Source: Oscillospiraceae bacterium
GTDB lineage: Bacteria; Bacillota; Clostridia; Oscillospirales; Oscillospiraceae
Direction of reading: 5' to 3'
Assembly: GCA_017420125.1 (NCBI GenBank)
Contig: JAFOJR010000167.1
Location: forward strand, 1-9,943
Length of the DNA: 9,943 bases
A model generated the notes under the pieces. It saw only the letters and a program-made list of their open reading frames with translations, searched no databases and was not told the DNA's origin. Position numbers and translations under genes: made by a program. Positions 6,886-9,943 of the stretch are shown here, one piece after another (position 1 is the first letter of the stretch; each line of letters opens with the position of its first letter).

Positions 6886-7806
6886 TTATGACAGAGGCTC
6901 CTTTAAAGAAATATCGCCATAGTAGGTCCATCCTGCCCCACTTTGAATTTGCACCGAATCCACAAATTCCAAACTTTTCAATGAATAAACGATCGAATAT
7001 AATACGGTTTCCTGCTGCTTTGCGGACTCCGGAACAGCATTCCAAAACTCGTCTGATAGAGTGATGGTACAGCACCGATTTTCGATCAAAATAGCCAAAA
7101 GCGTAGTTTCTTTTGGAAGAAGCGGTTCCAGTTCTTCCTGTTCCGGGCCATCAATGAGCGCATACAAAACTTTTGCCGCCAGCTCCATATCCCGGTCTGG
7201 CACCAGCATCCGACGTTCTGCCTGCAGTTCCATCTTTTGAGCATTCCAAAAATATAATTCTACTTCCACAAGCTCTGTTTCTTCCGCCTCTTCTGGCAAA
7301 ATAACCATTTTCTCCTGCATTGCTGTTTGCTCCCAATTAGGAAGCGGTGCTCCATCCACTGTGAAAACTACTTCCTCTACATTAAACAGCTGTGTTAGCG
7401 TTAGCACAATTGCACAATTGGAACAGGTCAGATCATAGTCCTGCAGTTTTCCGTAAGGCGCAGAAAAGTCTACTGTGACGCGCTTTCCTTCCCAAATGCA
7501 TTGATTCACTTTAGCTCCTTCCGGGATAGGAGAAATCAGCCCTTCCTCGGGGGCTTTTCCCAAGCGCTCCAGCAAATCTTCCGGCGTAGCATCTGCTGGA
7601 GAAAAATCCGTAAGCACAGGTTTTACCACTTCTTTTTGCGCTTGGGATGCGTGTTGTAAGTCTACCAAATAATAAAGGGAAATCACAGTCTTTGTTTTTT
7701 CCAAATTGCCGGAATTTGCTGTACAGCTGGCCAGCAAAAACAGCATTCCCAGCAGTACCATCCACATGCCTGCCCATTTGACCGGTCTATTCCGTCGTTT
7801 CTTCAT
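6886..7806 (-). CDS. Lipoprotein with two GerMN domains, partner of the adjacent two-component system
   Basis: This 306-residue exported lipoprotein has a basic N-terminus (MKKRRNRPVK), a hydrophobic core at 11-26 and a lipobox LASC with the lipidated Cys28. Two GerMN-like modules follow. The first spans about 41-155, with GAKVNQCIWEGKRVTVDFS and VVFTVDG. The second spans about 180-297, with LIDGPEQEELEPLLPKETTLL, TITLSDEFWN and VDSVQIQSG. This two-module plan is that of Bacillus GerM, a lipoprotein of sporulation and germination; a single GerMN module also occurs in actinobacterial LpqB. The mature protein should sit on the outer face of the membrane. It has five cysteines beyond the lipobox, including CSNC at 128-131 and a CC pair at 245-246. 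The start is well supported by GGAGGAGGAG just upstream, inside the histidine kinase gene, which it overlaps by 20 bases. Sensing-accessory function is inferred from position; a GerM-like role in sporulation is the alternative. Confidence 0.85.
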   Translation of the reverse strand: MKKRRNRPVKWAGMWMVLLGMLFLLASCTANSGNLEKTKTVISLYYLVDLQHASQAQKEVVKPVLTDFSPADATPEDLLERLGKAPEEGLISPIPEGAKVNQCIWEGKRVTVDFSAPYGKLQDYDLTCSNCAIVLTLTQLFNVEEVVFTVDGAPLPNWEQTAMQEKMVILPEEAEETELVEVELYFWNAQKMELQAERRMLVPDRDMELAAKVLYALIDGPEQEELEPLLPKETTLLAILIENRCCTITLSDEFWNAVPESAKQQETVLYSIVYSLKSLEFVDSVQIQSGAGWTYYGDISLKEPLS

Positions 7807-9256
7807 ACTGCTCCTCCTCCGGCTTCTGATCTGCCGGGAACTCTACTGTGAAGCAGGTGCCGCCTTCCGGATTTCTGGCCGCCCATACTTTCCCCCCATA
7901 TCTCAAAACAAATTCTTGTACGATGGAAAGACCTAAACCTGTTCCGCCAGCCTCGCGGGAACGGGCTTTATCTACCCGGTAAAACCGGTCAAACACTTTT
8001 GTTAAATCTTCTTCAGGGATCCCTATGCCATGATCCGACACACGAAACGTCACACCATCATCCATCTGTAAAGATATTGTCACCACGCCTCCTGCATAAC
8101 TGTATTTAATGGCATTTTCAACCAGGTTAAATGCAATTTGATAAAAGTCGTCCGCAGTTGCCCTCACTGTACATAAATCGGACGCGTGAAACCGTAATGT
8201 AATGGCATGATGCTCCGCCAACGGTGTCAGCATATGAAGCACAGAGCCCACCACCTGATTCAGGTTCACCTGCTCCAGCTGTTCCGGAGGTGCTGCATCT
8301 AATTTCGTCAGTGTAAGCAGCTTATCCGTAATACGATGCAAACGCGCTGCTTCTTCTCCAATATCTGCTACAAATTCCCTGGTCGTTCCATCATCCATTT
8401 GCGGATCCTGCAAAATGGAATCTGTCAACAATCGAATAGAGGCAAGCGGCGTCTTTAATTCATGAGACGCATCTGAAACAAACCGTCGTCTGGTAGCTTC
8501 ATTTCTTTGAAGACGGTCTGTTAACTGATTAAATTCCTCTGCCAGATCCTTCAGTTCGTCCCGTCCCTTCATGGCAACTCGATGACTATATTCTCCTTCC
8601 CGCACAATGCGGATCGCCCGCAAAAGCGCACTGATTCGTCGGGTGATGGTGCGGGAAAATGCAACACTGGTTAAAATGACCACCAACCCAATGAGCAAAG
8701 AAATATTCCGCAGATTGGTTTGGATATCCTGTAACAGACCTCCTTGCTCGGTATCTGCTTCGTAAATATACACAGCGCCAATGATTTTCCCCCGCACCAT
8801 GATGGGGGTGGCAGCGCGACTGACAAAGGTGTTGTTTTTATACTGGGAATAGAACTTATCATGCCCGGTAAGTGCACTGGCAATTTCCGGAAGCATCGCA
8901 TAACGCTGGCCTGCTTCTTCTGTGGAATCGTAAATGATCCGCCCTGCTTTATCCGTTACTAAGCTGCGGCTGATATTCTTTTCCCCCAATAAATTAAAAA
9001 CCTGACGAACCCCATCTTCTGTCAGCGTTTCCAACCCGGAAAGCGAGGAGGCGAAAACGGATGCCTGCCCGCTTAAAGTCACTTGTTTCGCCTGGAAAAC
9101 CAGGTCCTGTGTCACACGCACCGGATAGAAGTTCAAAATCCCCAGCACGATAAAGGTGATTACAATATACGGCAGAGCAAATTTCCATTGCAGCCTTCTC
9201 GGTTGAAACCAACGCTTCTCTTTGTTGGATATTTTCTTTTCTTCCTTCATTGCCAT
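7787..9256 (-). CDS. Membrane sensor histidine kinase
   Basis: This 489-residue transmembrane histidine kinase has a basic cytoplasmic start, a first membrane segment at about 25-45, an extracellular domain at about 46-184, a second membrane segment at about 185-201 and a HAMP linker at about 202-255. The HisKA domain follows with phospho-acceptor His265 in SDASHELKTPLASIR. The HATPase_c domain carries the N box NLVENAIKYS (377-386), G1 DHGIGIP (408-414), the F box around DRFYRVDKARS and G2 GGTGLGLSIV (437-446). The extracellular region has LVTDKAGRIIYDST and TPIMVRGKIIGAVYIYEA, which look like a Cache/PDC-type sensor fold; the ligand is unknown. There is no cytoplasmic PAS domain. All catalytic motifs look intact. 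ATG 9256 is preferred over ATG 9250 because AGGA lies seven bases upstream of it. It starts nine bases after the response regulator stop and overlaps the lipoprotein gene, so the three are surely co-transcribed. Confidence 0.94.
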   Translation of the reverse strand: MAMKEEKKISNKEKRWFQPRRLQWKFALPYIVITFIVLGILNFYPVRVTQDLVFQAKQVTLSGQASVFASSLSGLETLTEDGVRQVFNLLGEKNISRSLVTDKAGRIIYDSTEEAGQRYAMLPEIASALTGHDKFYSQYKNNTFVSRAATPIMVRGKIIGAVYIYEADTEQGGLLQDIQTNLRNISLLIGLVVILTSVAFSRTITRRISALLRAIRIVREGEYSHRVAMKGRDELKDLAEEFNQLTDRLQRNEATRRRFVSDASHELKTPLASIRLLTDSILQDPQMDDGTTREFVADIGEEAARLHRITDKLLTLTKLDAAPPEQLEQVNLNQVVGSVLHMLTPLAEHHAITLRFHASDLCTVRATADDFYQIAFNLVENAIKYSYAGGVVTISLQMDDGVTFRVSDHGIGIPEEDLTKVFDRFYRVDKARSREAGGTGLGLSIVQEFVLRYGGKVWAARNPEGGTCFTVEFPADQKPEEEQYEETTE

Positions 9257-9265
9257 ATTGCAGTC

Positions 9266-9943
9266 CTACGCCTTTTTCCCGTAGTATCCCACACCCCATT
9301 TTGTTAAAATATGCACCGGCGAAGCAGGATTGGGCTCTAATTTTTCTCGCAAACGGCGGATGTGCACGTCTACGGTTCGGTCGTCTCCCTGATATTCGTA
9401 TCCCCAAATGAGATTCAGCAAGTTTTCCCTGCTGTACACCCGCCCGGGGTGCTTTGCCAAAAGTTCAATGATATCAAATTCTTTTGCTGTTAGTTCTACC
9501 GGCTCTCCATTTTTCCAAGCGCTTCGAGTATCACTGTCCAATGTAATAGCGCCCAGAGACAATCGCTGGTCTTCCAGTTGTTTTGCCGCCCCAGCCGTGC
9601 GGCGGAGCATAGCCCGAATGCGTGCTTTCAACTCCAGAATATTAAAGGGCTTTGTCACATAATCATCTGCGCCGCACTCAAATCCAATTACCTTATCTGT
9701 ATCCTCATCGCGGGCTGTTAACATAATAATTGGTACATTGGAAAACTCCCGAATACGCATACAAGCCTGCAGTCCATCTATTTTAGGCATCATTAAATCC
9801 AGGATGATCAGGTCAAACTGGCCTGCTCTGGCCATGGCAACTGCTTGTTCGCCGTCAAATCCCGTTTCTACTTCATACCCTTCATTTTCTAAATTAAATT
9901 TAATTCCTTTTACGATGACCCGTTCATCATCTACAACTAAAAT
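9266..9943 (-). CDS. OmpR/PhoB-family response regulator (5' end outside window)
   Basis: The frame is open to the right edge and 225 residues are visible, beginning ILVVDDE, so only a few N-terminal residues are missing. In visible numbering the receiver domain has the acidic pair Asp5-Asp6, the phospho-acceptor Asp49 in IILDLMMPK, Thr76 in MLTARDE and Lys98 in YVTKPF; all key residues are present. The C-terminal winged-helix DNA-binding domain covers about 128-225, with LTAKEFDIIELL, the recognition-helix region RTVDVHIRRLREKL and the terminal hairpin VGYYGKK. The internal methionine at 9835 is not the start, since the conserved acidic pocket lies before it. It is the first visible gene of a regulator-kinase-lipoprotein operon; the promoter must lie outside the window. 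Its target genes cannot be told from the sequence. Confidence 0.94.
   Translation of the reverse strand: MLVVDDERVIVKGIKFNLENEGYEVETGFDGEQAVAMARAGQFDLIILDLMMPKIDGLQACMRIREFSNVPIIMLTARDEDTDKVIGFECGADDYVTKPFNILELKARIRAMLRRTAGAAKQLEDQRLSLGAITLDSDTRSAWKNGEPVELTAKEFDIIELLAKHPGRVYSRENLLNLIWGYEYQGDDRTVDVHIRRLREKLEPNPASPVHILTKWGVGYYGKKA

Noticed and set aside
7400..7425. Short direct repeats (GTTAGC twice, CACAATTG twice) in the lipoprotein gene
   Set aside because: Only two copies of 6 and 8 bases in coding sequence, explained by the encoded residues (LTLT and NCAIV); no sign of a functional repeat.
9266..9835. Shorter response regulator starting at the methionine at 9835
   Set aside because: This would remove the conserved acidic pair of the receiver domain, which is visible in frame upstream to the window edge.

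Overview
The window is ordinary chromosomal DNA of moderate GC and is almost fully coding. It most likely comes from an anaerobic Firmicute of the class Clostridia, possibly near the Oscillospiraceae/Ruminococcaceae. This rests on the phoH-ybeY-dgkA-era-recO gene order typical of Firmicutes, Gram-positive style DgkA and GerM-type proteins, and strong AGGAGG-like ribosome binding sites. The taxonomic placement is inference; no marker here settles genus or family.

Positions 1-5386 (+ strand) hold one tightly packed operon: the 3' end of phoH, then ybeY, dgkA, era, recO and mutS2. Junctions are 4-base or 1-base overlaps, or very short gaps, so translational coupling is likely. Three members act on the ribosome. 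YbeY and Era belong to 16S rRNA 3'-end maturation and small-subunit assembly, and MutS2 is known in Bacillus to act on collided ribosomes. PhoH is the usual neighbour of YbeY, DgkA recycles lipid carriers or diacylglycerol, and RecO serves recombination repair. The cdd gene often found between dgkA and era is absent.

Positions 5387-5485 separate convergent genes and hold a perfect 36-base palindrome flanked by A and T tracts, read as a bidirectional terminator. On the - strand follows a PLP-dependent O-acetylhomoserine sulfhydrylase (5486-6772). It has its own well-formed sigma-A-type promoter and a leader too short for a SAM riboswitch or T-box.

Positions 6886-9943 (- strand) hold a three-gene signalling module in the order response regulator, sensor histidine kinase, lipoprotein with two GerMN domains. 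The regulator runs off the right edge of the window. The kinase and lipoprotein genes overlap by 20 bases. The order and domain content recall the actinobacterial MtrA-MtrB-LpqB system, in which a GerMN-containing lipoprotein works with the sensor kinase. This is the most interesting hypothesis in the window. No mobile element, CRISPR array, tRNA or rRNA was seen, and no unrecognised multi-gene system.
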